Position numbers and translations under genes: made by a program. 64,000 nucleotides of DNA from Linum tenue (lineage: Eukaryota; Streptophyta; Magnoliopsida; Malpighiales; Linaceae), in NCBI GenBank assembly GCA_946122785.1, contig CAMGYJ010000009.1, positions 7,098,937-7,162,936 of the forward strand, read 5' to 3'. A model generated the notes under the pieces. It was not told the DNA's origin and searched no databases. It was given only the letters and a program-made list of their open reading frames with translations. How positions within the stretch are numbered: the stretch's first letter is position 1; every line of letters starts with the position of its first letter. Below, piece by piece: positions 45,920 through 57,125 of the stretch.

Positions 45920-48046
45920 CTACAGGCAGCTCCTGGGCTGGACGAAGCCGTAAGCAGTTCCGCCGGCATTTCTACACGACGCAACCGCCGCTCGATTCCT
46001 GTACGTCAGCCTGACATTGTTCAGTCGGATCCCACGGCAGGGCGACCTGTTGCTGCAGTCGAAGTTCACCGCGACCTGGGTCGCCGACGTTCCCCGGATG
46101 TTCTGGTACGTCACGTCGCTCACTCGTACCCCCGACCCCTGGTGGTACGTATACGGTGCAAAGTTATATGTTATTACTACTACGAAGTAATTAAGCGTAA
46201 CAAAAAACACACAACAACAAAAATGTGTAACCTTTTTTTTTTTTACCTGGTCGGCACAGTTTCTGTTGGGGCAGTAACGCTGGTCGATGAAGATGGGATT
46301 CTGCACGTTGTACATGGTGGCATGCTGGAAGAGAATGTTTCTGGCGAACCCATTGCTGGGCTTCCCCCAGGCCTTGATTCTGAAACCGTTTGTCGTGCCG
46401 ACGAATGTGGTCGACCTAACCGTCACGTTTTGCACTCCTTGCTCGTTCACATCCTTCCCCAAGCTCCCAATGCTGTGCACGCGCGTCGATTTCGACCAAT
46501 CGTTTTAAGTCGCGTTACACGATAGTAAAAAAACAAGGATTTGGTATAGTGGTAATGTTGGGATGCGGGCGAATTAGCGATTTAAACAATTTAGTTTATA
46601 CCTGATGCCGTGGCCGGGGCCACATGTGACTTTGTCCACCAACATGTTGGCGGTGCCGGGGCCGATGGAGACGCAGTCGTCGCCCGTGGCGATCTTGGAG
46701 CTGACGATGGTCACGGCGGTGGAGAACTGGACGTGGATTCCGTCGGTGTTTGGGGAGTTCCCCGGAGCGGAGATCCTGACGCCTTGCAGCTTCACGTTGT
46801 GGCAGAAGTTGATGACCATGTGGAACATGTGGCTGTTCAGCGACGTCAGCCTGCTCACCACCACGTTCTGGGAGTTTGATATGCTCAACGTCTGCATTCC
46901 CATATAGTCAATGGCGGAGTTAGGTTCAAAACTTAAAAGCAACGAGAGAGGTCATAGTCGCTTCAATTTTGAAATATTGATAAAATTACATACAAAATTT
47001 TGTAATAATAATTTTTACGAAATAAGGTAGTCGGTAACACCTTAGCCTCCTCTCCAATCACAGTGGTTCAAATCAGTCCCTCTTTTATATTTCTAATTAC
47101 TCCGTCATTGTATATAGTTTATCAGTAGTTTTAGCCATTTTTTTTATATATAGCAAAATTCTCAAAAATACGTTTTTGTATTTCATTTTATTTTATATCT
47201 AGCTCCATTAATTGCAGCACAAGCTCACACTCATCATATCAGGATCTAGTTGACGTACAAGTCTAAGATCCAAAAAATATCATTTCCACATGCCTTTTTA
47301 TTATTAAAAAACAAAATTTCTCCAAAAGGTCAACTAACTAATTTTTGTAACATTAAAAAATTAAGCTACAATTAAACCCTTTTCAACCAAAGTTAAAATA
47401 ACCGCTCAGAGAAAAAAAAAACCCCAATTATTAAAACAAGCAAACCGATCCAATAATAATAAAAAAAAACCACATTAATTTTTTTTTATGAAGAAAAAAA
47501 ACCACATTAATTACGAGTCGATCGAGATTTGACAACAAGTAGCTAATTAGCTATAAGCTACACACGTTAATTAACACGTACCGTGGCACCGTTGGGGCAA
47601 CTCCGGCCGGCCTTCTTGCAAGCCCACAAGGCGGCGCCCTTGCCGTCGAGGACGCCGCCGGAGATGGTGACGCCGTCGACCCGGTGGAACTCGATCCAAT
47701 GCGGGCTGTTCCCGGTGGTCCATATGTTGTTTGGAGCGACAATGGTGCCAAGGATGCGAACGAAGATGGACCGGTTCCTGCATGGACCGGTGAACTGCAT
47801 GTTTCGGACCAGAAACCGTCCTTTGGGAACCAGCATTATGACCCGAACCCTTGAACCGCAGGCCCGGGTCCACGCGGTCAGGAAGGCCCTGGTGGAGTCG
47901 GTTCGACCGTCCGGTCTGGCCCCGAATCGGACCACGTTGAACTGCGGCCGCCGAGTTGCGGCCGATGTGGGACGTGGAGAGATGGTGAGGATGGTGATTG
48001 TTGTTGCGAGGAAGAGAAGGGAAATGAGGTTAGAGTGAATGGCCAT
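45920..48046 (-). CDS. Polygalacturonase (GH28), copy 1
   Basis: Four exons (47582-48046, 46602-46891, 46247-46472, 45920-46138) encode 399 residues. A hydrophobic signal peptide (LISLLFLATTITILTI) precedes the catalytic domain beginning RPQFNVVRFGARPDGRTDST. All four GH28 signature motifs are present: SPNTDG (Asp about 205), GDD (226-227), GHGIS (His about 249, split by intron 2) and RIK (283-285). It should hydrolyse alpha-1,4-galacturonan in pectin in the cell wall. Whether it acts as exo- or endo-enzyme cannot be decided by eye, though the short N-terminus resembles pollen-type exo-polygalacturonases. It ends PRSCL. Exons 2-4 are the same length as in copy 2 at 57.1-58.8 kb. Intron 1 (0.69 kb) is AT-rich and may hold a SINE relic. 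A TATA box lies at 48137-48144. Confidence 0.93.
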
Positions 48047-48136
48047 TTTTCTGTGTGAAGTGAAAAGAAGAGAAAAAGGGAAACCGTCGAAATGAATCGT
48101 GGGTATTTGTGAGTTGTGATAAGGAGGTGGGGTATT

Positions 48137-48144
48137 TATTTATA
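48137..48144 (-). promoter_or_regulatory. TATA box of polygalacturonase copy 1
   Basis: TATAAATA on the minus strand, about 90 bases upstream of the ATG. The copy 2 gene has the same octamer in the matching place. Confidence 0.75.
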
Positions 48145-48590
48145 GTTGGGGAGATAAGTAGGATTAGATCGAAGGGTGTACGTTTCAATTGTACGAGTAG
48201 GACATATTAATTTTTTTATGTTTATGATAACCTGCTAATTAAGGACACGATAGATTATTTTATTGAGTTTTGGCTAACTTTACGGTCAGACCAATTTAGA
48301 TTCGTTTTTACAAGTCTTAGAAGTAATTTAAATTTTATATAAATGAAAGTACTGGAATAACTATAGTTATATCATTCTAGCAAAATAAAAGAAAAAGGTT
48401 TGGATTATGAGTTGGAATTGTTAAGGGGAAGGGTAGGTACTAAGGTTTGTCAAACAGGATTTAGATATCGTTTTGCTAGTTGGACAAGTAGAATGGTATG
48501 ACCGCGGTGGTACAGTCGGTTTGTGTCGGTCTATACGGTGGAGATTGTCTGGTGTAAGACATACATAAGCTTATAACCCATATGTATAAT
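48145..48590. other. Promoter-distal intergenic DNA
   Basis: AT-rich. The stretch GGAGATTGTCTGGTGTAAGA near 48540 recurs with one change near 63487, so a dispersed repeat of unknown class is present. Confidence 0.4.
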
Positions 48591-48985
48591 ATATGGCGGT
48601 TCTATCGTACCTTGGATAACATCAAAGGTACGACATACTTTGAGTAAGAAAACAATATCTAGACCTTGAATTGACCGGAGTTTAGCATATGGTATTATTC
48701 TCACCCCTTTAAAGATTATAAGATAGGTCTTAATTCTGTAAAGCTTACACACTAAGATCAATTTAAATAGAAACAAAAATCAACGGTAAGGATTCGTCAA
48801 AATATAGGGAAAAAATTTACATGCAAAATCTTAGGGTTTAGGCTATATGATTTAGATAACTAAGACCTAGGGTTCACTCATCATGCCTAAAAATCCGGTT
48901 AATTCGAGGTCTAGATAGCGTTTTCCTACTCAAGGTATGTCGTACCGTAGTATCTAGTATCTACCCAAGGTACGATAACCATATA
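48591..48985. mobile_element. Inverted-repeat element with ATCGTACCTTGG/GTACGACATAC arms
   Basis: The left arm (48591-48646) contains ATATGGCGGTTCTATCGTAC and GGTACGACATACTTTGAGTA. The right arm (48927-48985) reads the same on the minus strand, with a few differences and a short insertion. The arms are about 56-59 bases long around a 280-bp non-coding centre. A fragment of the same end occurs near 22126-22160, and the core resembles 51720-51860. Confidence 0.65.
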
Positions 48986-50785
48986 ATATATGTGTGTGTA
49001 TATATATATGGTGACGTCTTTAATTAGTGCACTCACTTTTTTGGGTGCATTCAGTGCACTAGTTTCATAATCGTCATTTTAAACATGTGATTCATGTCAA
49101 AATGATGTCAATCATCACTTATGATGTAATGGACAATAAAGCACATGAATTTGCAAAAAAAAAAAAAAAAAAAACCATTCAAGAGTTACTTTAATTTGAA
49201 GAATTTAGAGTTTAGAGATTTATGGTTAGGGTTAGGGTTTACATTTGGGGTTTAGGAATACTATTCAAAATTGGAGGTTAGGGTTTAGGATAATCCGTTA
49301 ATTAGTTGTGATCGTGTGTTATATCATCATATTACACTAATTCTACAAATTAAAATTCAAAATCCGACATCTTAAGACTAGTTTTTGAGTTGGATGCATT
49401 GAACACTCATTTTTGTAACTAATTGTACTGTCTTTTACTAACTAGGCTAACAATCAATACCAAATAGATTCACCATGTTTGTTATTTTATCCTGATCGAC
49501 ATCTTTGTTCGATTCAACAATTTATCCATAGAGATTTTATATTAGAATGATTTTTGTGCGCTACACTTATGATATTCACATTAACAACCCATAAAAAAGA
49601 ATTCAGCCGTAGAAAACCATAAAATTACACCTGCAACTAGGTTTGGGAATTACGAGGTCCACACAGACTAGGGATAATTAAGAACAGTTATTGGAAAAAA
49701 ACAGAATACAAGCTTCCAAATTTGTTACAAACCGCTGTTTCCAAACAAATTGCAGCTCACCAAACCTTCCTAAAATTGCAGCTCTGCTATCACAAACAAA
49801 AGGGTAACATTTTATGCCACTTCATATGCTTCCATGCTCATGAGTTTTGACTGGTCAAGAGAAGAATTCATTGCAGCAATCTCAGCAGCTCTGCTACTCC
49901 ATCTTTCGGTTTGCATTGGGAGGATTATGTTAAGGAGGCAAACTTCTTCTTAAACGATCAAAATTACTAGGAAGAACTGTATTGATAAATTATTATTTTT
50001 TTCACATTTTTTTTTATTTTTAGTGTTTATTACTATTGCGATAAATCATTTTTAGTCCTTGTTTTGTTTTACAATAATCTTCAAGTCCATTTGCTAGATT
50101 ACATTACAGTGGTTATATTTTACAATTATAAGACATAAATAATGACGGGGCGTATATGTGTATGAGTATGGGGCGAGGCACAAATCCATTCCCGCCCCAT
50201 CCCCACAAGATTCTTTGCGGGTATTACCCGTATCCGCCCCATACCCAGTCAATGCAGGAATTCTCCTCGTTGACCGGATTGGGTAGGGTCAGATACCCAC
50301 GATTACGATTATAATTGCCAAGTTGGAGTAATATTTGCAGATAAGTAAACTTAAAAACACCCTTTTGGTCCATTATATATAACCAAAGAGTGATAATGGG
50401 AAGACGGTGGGCGCGGTGACTGAGATGGGGTTTCTTTATGGTGCAAATAACGGCTATTGATTGCGATGCGTGTATTACGGCACCTGCGCAAGCAACATGG
50501 AGCAAGCACCACATTTCTATTCTAAACCCAATTTTTTTTTCTCACCGCCGTTTCAGATTTCAAAATTATAAGATTCCTTTTATTCATTGGATCCACTACG
50601 AAGAAACTTGACTGGAGTGCTTTTTCTAATGGAACGTACAGGGGAATTGATTGTTAATGAGATCTATCAGCTGTTTTTGCGTAATAAGCTAAGCGAGGTT
50701 GAAATGCACTTGCTTAAAACTAGCAAGCACGATGTATCGTTTTAGAAAAAGCACGGCAGGGATGTACGGAACCCACTTGGCTCGC
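48986..50785. other. Intergenic DNA with simple repeats
   Basis: No gene supported. It contains an A20 run (49155-49174), a short telomere-like GGTTAGGGTTAGGGTTTA (49224-49241), and a GC-rich GGGCGGGTAT-type stretch (50144-50320). That stretch looks like a decayed relative of the hAT-like MITE ends found nearby. Confidence 0.45.
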
Positions 50786-50793
50786 TGCAGAAA

Positions 50794-51495
50794 TAGGGAT
50801 GGCAATGGGTCGGGTTGGGTCGGGTTGGGTCAAACCCAAACCCAAACCCATGGGTTTATCTTTGAAAAAAACCCGGGGTAAAACCCACTGGGTTTGAAAA
50901 ACTCAAACCCAACCCAACCCGTTGGGTATCCGCGGGTTCATGGGTACCCACGGGTTTTGTCGTAAAAAATTTACAATTGCAAGTTCTTATCAAAATTAAA
51001 GTCAAATATCAATCTCTCAATACAAATTATCCATATATAAAACACCATTCTAGAAAATTCAAGCAAATCACAAATTAACTATACAAATTGTTCAACACCA
51101 ATCTAGAAAACTCAAAAAAATTGAAGCAAATCACAAATTTTCCATAAATAACATGTTTCATTGAAAGCTTCTTCCTTTCAATTAAGTTTCTTTACTCTCC
51201 ACTCCATAACATCAACTTCATTCTACACAATTAAAAAGAAAAAATTAGACATGTCCCCACAAACATAAATAAGATTAGTTGTTTAGAATATTAAATATAC
51301 CGAAAAAATTAATTATATGGGTGGGCGGGTACCCACGGGCCGGGTTTACCTAAACCCAAACCCAACCCAACCCGTTGAATAGTGAACGGGTTTAAACCCA
51401 AACCCGGCCCAAAACCCGTCAACACGGATTTTACCCGCGTTGACCGGGTTGGGTCGGGTGGGTACCCCTGGGTTCGGGTTTTGTTGCCATCCCTT
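50794..51495. mobile_element. hAT-like MITE, GGGTTTGGGT-rich family, copy 2 (complete)
   Basis: The 702-bp element starts TAGGGATGGCAA and ends TTGCCATCCCTT. It is flanked by a perfect 8-bp target duplication TGCAGAAA (50786-50793 and 51496-51503). Both ends carry dense GGGTTGGGT/ACCCAACCC words of up to 200 bases, and the middle is AT-rich. It is homologous end to end with 24593-25280 in the opposite orientation. No coding capacity. Confidence 0.93.
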
Positions 51496-51503
51496 TGCAG
51501 AAA

Positions 51504-52159
51504 GCTTGCTATTGCAGAAAACGATAGGCGGGTCCGGTCCAGACGCAAAGATATATATAAATTGTACAGCACGGAATTGCAGGGGCTGGCTGGGCGATGA
51601 GCCGAGGATTGATTTGCGTTTGGTGCAAACGGAGATGATAGTTCCTTCCAATTAGAACCGTCGATTATTATTTTTTAATTAGGTAAATTTTATGGTCATG
51701 TTAGAAAATTAAGAATTGGGGTTTACCCATTAGAGATTAGGGGACATAGTATCATGCCCCAACCTCCGGTTAATTCGTGGTCTAAATAGTAAAGCTCCAC
51801 CGTCATACGACTATGTGAACTGAGGCGTATGGCTATCCTGAATCATATATATAAAAGAATGGTCTAGTTTGGTGTGGTCTGGTCTATGGTCTGTATTATA
51901 GAATTTATTGATTTCTTGGTCTAGCATGGTCCAGATTGCGGGTTACTAGACTAAACCGTGGATCCATCACACTTCCCAATTCGAGTTAGGAACTCATTCG
52001 ACCATTCTCCCAACTCATCAACGAGACCCGAGACCCAAGTCGCACCCCTAATTTTGGGAATTGTGTCCCTTCATTCATTCATAAACCATACTTTGCCACA
52101 TAATTGAGATGATCGTGTCTCCATATGACATTACGTTAATATTTATAATTTATGACGTA
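51504..52159. other. Intergenic DNA
   Basis: 51720-51860 resembles part of 48830-48990 (ACCTCCGGTTAATTCGTGGT against CCGGTTAATTCGAGGT). Repeated TGGTCTAG/GGTCTGGTC words occur at 51868-51935. No gene supported. Confidence 0.4.
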
Positions 52160-52240
52160 CAAGAGCTTGGTCTAATGGTAATACCACTAGCTTTTAACCT
52201 GGAGGTCCCAAATCCCTTCAGTAGTATACCTAATCACAAA
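52160..52240 (+). mobile_element. SINE-like sequence
   Basis: AGCTTGGTCTAATGGTAATA (A box-like, about 52164-52183) is followed by ACCTGGAGGTCCCAAATCCC (B box region). The pattern is that of tRNA-derived plant SINEs. A related sequence lies on the minus strand near 60090-60160. Confidence 0.5.
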
Positions 52241-52253
52241 ATGTAAACTTATA

Positions 52254-52819
52254 TCATTCATCAGTATATTTGAAATCTGCAGAGCCCCTCAACTCTAAAC
52301 TCTTTAGATATTCCATCAGATATCTACACTCCACATCTTCCTGCAATTGCTCGACTTCTTCAAATATGCTGCTGCCCTCTTTCCAACGAAAATCCACCTC
52401 CTCTCGGACCTTCTTGTCCATTGTCGGAAAAAAGTTTTCTGGCAAATAACACATTGCACAGAAAAATCCAAAATACAAAAGCAATCCAAATAAACTCAAC
52501 CATGATAATGGAAAAACAACAAAATGGGTGCGTTGTTAATGCTTTAATCAATAAGGAAAAACAGTAAAACACTTACGCTCGAAAAAGTTGGAATAGTGTC
52601 TGAAAAAACCCCCTCTCTTGCATCGATAAGAGGGAAAAAATTTCGAAGGGACTCGAAACTCTTCTATTTCTTCCTTATCATCGGAATACAGATCCAATAT
52701 GTCACCAGCCTCATCCGACAATCTCATCCGCAGAATCTTTTTCCTGATAGCAAAAAGTGCATCCTCCTTTTCCCCTTCTATCAACTCATTCTTCAGCTCA
52801 TTCAGCTCACGAAACCATT
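52254..52819 (-). pseudogene. Orphan two-exon gene fragment, unknown family
   Basis: Two minus-strand open segments can be spliced in frame. Exon 52577-52819 has acceptor TATGTAG before AATGG and donor C|GTAAGTG. Exon 52254-52438 has acceptor TTTGCCAG and ends at TGA 52254-52256. The joined product is about 142 residues, highly charged and without a start codon. The first exon reads WFRELNELKNELIEGEKEDA then RKKILRMRLSDEAGDILDLY. The second reads QNFFPTMDKKVREEVDFRWK and ends SADFKYTDE. I do not recognise the family. Because good splice sites, a shared frame and a coding-like composition coincide, I think it is the 3' part of a real or former gene whose 5' part has been lost or lies beyond the SINE at 52.9 kb. 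It could be a captured gene fragment. Confidence 0.5.
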
Positions 52820-52904
52820 CTACATACGCTCAAAAACCCCAGAATTTTAAAATGAAAGATCGGTTGTATTAGAGGTTAAAAGGGTTAACTATCCCTTTCC
52901 AACA

Positions 52905-53000
52905 ACTCGAGTTATTGGGGCCAAGTGGTTAGTTCGCTGATATGGTATCAGAGCCTAGAACTGAAAGGTCATGGTTTCGAATCCTCATGACGACCCCATT
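52905..53000 (+). mobile_element. tRNA-derived SINE-like sequence
   Basis: GGCCAAGTGGTTAG (52919-52932) is A box-like and GGTTTCGAATCC (52973-52984) is a good B box. Between them lies TGGTATCAGAGC (52942-52953), which looks like a retrotransposon primer site but is a normal part of this SINE-like pattern. No mature tRNA fold is apparent. Confidence 0.6.
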
Positions 53001-53502
53001 TTCAGCCATTTGTTTGGCTCATTCAAAACTCAATCTTTTTCCAACTTAGGCCCATAACTTGGCCTTTGTACAGAGCCTTGTTTGAACTAAAGAATGACTC
53101 ACAAACTGGTTCTGGCTCGATCCACTCACCTCCAAACTTTGGCCCGTGCGCAGGCCCTAGCTTGTCCCATTTCACTTCTGTCTTTAGCCTGCTAGGCGGC
53201 TCATTTCGGCCCATAGAGAGCCCAACGATCTCTCCCTTCCTTCCTAGTCATGCTTTGTGTCAATTGTACCATCATGTTTCCTATGTGATAGTTATGTCCC
53301 AAACCTTTGAGATGTAATTACCCGTACGGGACGGATAATGGGTATCCACATATAATCACAAATTATAAGATCGAGAATTCGTACATACCACGGAGATTAT
53401 TGGGAGCGGGTGGCGCTGTGAATGTGAAAGAAAATGGGAAAAGTGGAAAAATAGAGTCGGAGGCATCCCAATATCAGCTCGCTTTATTTTCCCTTGAACT
53501 AA
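53001..53502. other. Intergenic DNA between SINE and LINE
   Basis: Repeated TTGGCCC/GGCCCGTGCG-type words at about 53045-53215 suggest an old repeat. No gene supported. Confidence 0.35.
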
Positions 53503-55357
53503 TTTTTTTTTTTTTGGTGAGAAGACGGAGCGCTAATGGCGCTCCAACATTTATTCGATGATCAAACGGGTGGTTTGCACCCCAAGAGTGTCATGATACA
53601 ACCAGTACGACAGCCTGCTATCAGGCAAAGAAACCAAATGGTTGCCTATAGGATAGGAGTGACCAAGACCAGCCAAGTAATCAGTGACTATGTTCGCCTC
53701 CCTGTAGACATGGGTGATGTGTACTTCCCAGTCGCGCTGGAGCCACTGCCGAATCTCGGCAATAGTTGTATAGTGGAAATGCTCCGGCGTTGCCGAGTCT
53801 ATGAGAGATGCTGCCGTCGTCGAGTCAGTCTAAAGAATAACCTTCCTAGTTCCTGCGTCCCAGGCGATCCGAAGCCCATGCACAATCCCGGATAGTTATG
53901 CACTTGTAATGGAACCCCGCCAAGGTTCACTGTGTAGGCTGAGATTAGGCGACCATCTTCCCCCCGCAAGACGCCGCATGCAGTCGTGCTGCCAGTAGAA
54001 GTTATCACCGATCCATCAGTATTTAAGCACGTCCAGCCTGTAGGTGGTGGAGTCCAACCTATATCTCTCGGTGTTCGGAGTCCCCCGGCTCCGAAAACAG
54101 CACTGTTCCTCTCAGATGCTTGAACGATTTGTTGCCGCAGCTATGCAGCTTTCCCCTGGATTTGTGCATGGTACCTATTCCGGTTCTTCCACAGTAACCA
54201 ACCCATAGTGACGAAGTAAGTACAGTCCAGGACTCGGCTTCACCCTGCAATATAATGAGACATCCAGCAATCCAAGTTAGGATTAAAAAAATCCCCATCT
54301 GGTTCATTACTAAGAGAATCTGCCCACGTAGCCCTGGAAAATGGACAGTCTCGAAGGACCTGAAGCGTTGTCTCCGGCCCTCCGCCGCAGATTTTGCAGC
54401 TGTCGTTCTTGGTAAGGTGGCGACTGACTCTTTCCGCGTTAGTAAGCAGCTTCTCGTGCGCTGCCAGCCAGAGGAAAGTTCTTGTCCTCTGCAGCGCTGG
54501 GACTCTCCAAAAGGACCGCCAATTAGGGTGCTGCTGTGGATTGTTATCGTCTTCCCCTCCAATGAGCTCATACGCCGACTTGAAGGTGAAACGGCCGTCC
54601 GCAGCAAAGCACCAGCAGCGAATGTCATCCTCATCACCTCTAGGCACCGGATGGAGGAGGACCTGGGAAGCAACAGCAGCAGGTAAGAGATGCTGAATAT
54701 AAACTTGGTTTCACTCACTGTTCAAGACGAAGTCCGCAACTCGCATGTCCAAGGCTTCTTCGGTCGTGGATCACTGGCATTCCCAGATAGCGTCCCAGAT
54801 TGGAGGTTTGGGGAATGCCCAGCTCTTCACTCAACGCCACTCTCTGGTCTGGACGAACATTTGGGGAGAAGAAAACCCATGATTTGGGTTTGCTGATACT
54901 TTGCCCTGATGCCTCCCCAAACAGCTCGAAACACTGTGTGATAGCCTGGACTTGGTTGCTCGAAGCCACACCAAAAATAATCAGGTCATCTGCAAAAAAT
55001 AGATGTGAAAGAGCTGGTCCTCTACTGGTAAGCTTTATGGGCTGTCACTGGCCTGTTCTCTCACCGAATCAGTAATAAGGTGACTTTAACGCTCCACACA
55101 GAGAGTAAAAATGTAAGGGGGAAGAGGACATCCCTGTCTGAGGCCCCTTGAAGGGGTGAACGGGTTGGTCAGACCGCCGTTCCACTGGATCTGCATAGAT
55201 GCCGTAGTGATGCAGGCCATAGTAGTCTCAGTGAAACTTGGCTAAATCGATCTTCAAAACCATCCATCCCACCCTGCCGACTTGGCCCGTATCGAGTGGA
55301 CCACCTCCTGGAGGATACATATGTTATCCGTGATATGTGGTGTTTGAATATGAAAAT
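53503..55357 (-). pseudogene. 5'-truncated LINE (L1-type): RT C-terminus, zf-RVT, RNase H
   Basis: On the minus strand the order is reverse transcriptase, zinc-binding domain, RNase H, as in plant L1 ORF2. RT landmarks are [13 protein letters not shown] (near 55145, against the usual GDPLSP) and FADDLIIFG (near 54990), the catalytic Asp pair. They are followed by SKPKSWVFFSP and LGRYLGMPVIHDR. The zf-RVT region (54650-54240) includes FTFKSAYELIGG and DSCKICGGGPETTLQVLRDC. The RNase H part starts WTCLNTDGSVITSTGSTTAC (near 54030) and ends near 53600 with HVYREANIVTDYLAGLGHS. Several stops and frameshifts (for example TAG inside KVIL-TDSTTA) inactivate it. A T13 run at 53503-53515 is the poly(A) tail. 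GCTTTATTTTC occurs at 53481-53491 and 55358-55368 and may be a partial target duplication. Confidence 0.88.
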
Positions 55358-55440
55358 GCTTTATTTTCTCACCTTTCTTTCCTTTATTTTGCTTTAATTA
55401 TAAACAATGCACTACAAATTGTTTGTTTTCACACGGGTCG

Positions 55441-55606
55441 TTTGGATGGATCAATCTAGAAATGAGTCAATTTGATCAATTGTCTCGATTTATAAACGAG
55501 ACAATTAAAACGAGTCAATTCGAATTACTTGCCCCCACCCCAGGTAATTGAAATTGACTCAAAATGAATCAATTCAAAATACCTCAGGCAGATTGATCCA
55601 TCCAAA
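55441..55606. repeat. Perfect 17-bp inverted repeat pair (small foldback element)
   Basis: TTTGGATGGATCAATCT (55441-55457) and its exact inverse (55590-55606) bracket a 132-bp segment rich in GAGACAATT/CAATTGACTC words. It is preceded by GGGTCG, an end common in plant MITEs. The inverted similarity does not obviously continue outward, so the true element edges are unclear. Confidence 0.7.
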
Positions 55607-55687
55607 TTTTTTGCTGGCAAACGAGGCAATTTGGTACAATTGTTTCAAAACGAGACAATTGTGTCAAATTGATCCGTTACAATTCCT

Positions 55688-56045
55688 TAGCTATATTTTC
55701 TTTTCTTATCGTGCTCTGACATAGTTGATGCATTATCAATTTCGGCGGCCAATATTATTATTATTTTCTTAGTTGGTTTTAGTTAGTGTTTAGGGATCGT
55801 ATTAATTATTAAAGTGTTTAATGTAGTTTCTTTCGGATTAAGTTATCGTATCCTTATAGACTTAGTAATTGTAATAGTTCATAGCTTTATTTTCTTTTCT
55901 TATCGAGCTTTGACATAGTTGATGCATTATCAATTTCGGCGGCCAATATTATTATTATTTTCTTAGTTGATTTTAGTTATTGTTTAGGGATCCTATTAAT
56001 TATTAAAGTGTTTAATGTAGTTTCTTTCGGATTAAGTTACCGTAT
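55688..56045. repeat. Tandem duplication, 194-base period
   Basis: 55688-55851 and 55882-56045 are two copies of about 164 bases that differ at only a handful of positions, with an unrelated 30-base spacer. Shared stretches include GATGCATTATCAATTTCGGC and TTAATGTAGTTTCTTTCGGA. Non-coding. Confidence 0.9.
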
Positions 56046-57125
56046 GTTATAAGATTGGTAAAACGATTATGAGCACTAAAATCAAACCAAAAAAGGCATT
56101 TGGCTGCTGATTTGCTTTCGGTTTAGTCGGCTTTGAATTTTAAATTGAAATCGCATTGAATTTAAAATTGATGCAAAAACTCGATTGGATCGAAGCTCGA
56201 CTGATCCAGTGGCTTGAGCCGAATTATTGCATATCCCTCCCTACTTGTGTGGCGATGAATTCTTTAATTGCACATGTTGTTGCATCATCATGATGACTCA
56301 TCATCATCTACGGTCCAAAATATTCAGTCGTCATTTTAGCCATAATTTTGTATGACTTAAGTGTGATAATCAAGTATAATATTACAGGCTACTTTGCAAT
56401 TAGTAAATAATATCTAGTACTGATGAGTGATCATTATTGCTAACGATAAAAGTATTAATTTTACTCTTGAACTTTCCCATGTGCCTAAAAGGAAATTAAG
56501 GTTATTGACATTAAATTCATAAATTTTTATTTCTTCACACGCTACTAAATGAGACTTATAGAAGGGGAAATTCATTCTCAAATTCGAACCTGGAACCACA
56601 AAACACAAATAGATCAAGTCCTATTTACACTAATCCATAATTTGAAATTTTGAATGCTAAAAGGAAACCATGCAATGCTGGAGCTTTAAATTCAAGTTCA
56701 GGTGAATGTTAACTATGATAAATAACCTACTATTCTGGATTTAGAGAACTCATTAGCAACATTGTAGTTGATTTAGCATTTTTTCAGCCACATTTTGATA
56801 ACGTCTATACGATCTTCGTAACAATTTGTCGAAGCTGAACTCTCATGTTATCAACAATGTCCGTTCTTCTTAATCGAGGACGAAATACACCATAAAATAT
56901 TAATATCATTAAACATTTCACAAATTCGGAATGCTAGGCCGGGGTCCAAGCAACCCAAGAAGGAGTTGATGGACATGCCACAGGCTTCCAGCATATGCAC
57001 ATCGCACAAATTACAATAACAACAAACCTTAATTATAATCAATTCTAATTTCAAGTTTTCAATACAATCAAATCAGCATTAATACTGGAGGTTGAACTCC
57101 TCCTTCGCTTGGCTTGGCTTTGAAG
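56046..57125. other. Downstream region of polygalacturonase copy 2
   Basis: Mostly AT-rich. A minus-strand B box-like GGTTCGAATTTG near 56578-56590 hints at a SINE relic. GGACATGCCACAGGCTTCCA (56971-56990) is shared with the 3' flank of copy 1. No other gene seen. Confidence 0.45.

Noticed and set aside
47583..48038. 151-codon plus-strand frame opposite polygalacturonase copy 1
   Set aside because: Antisense shadow of a GC-rich exon. The same happens at 58330-58734 opposite copy 2.
49224..49241. Interstitial telomere array
   Set aside because: Only two to three imperfect units of TTTAGGG type; too short to be more than chance or a relic.
52942..52953. Second LTR-retrotransposon primer binding site (TGGTATCAGAGC)
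   Set aside because: No LTR precedes it, and it sits between A box-like and B box-like motifs of a SINE-like sequence.
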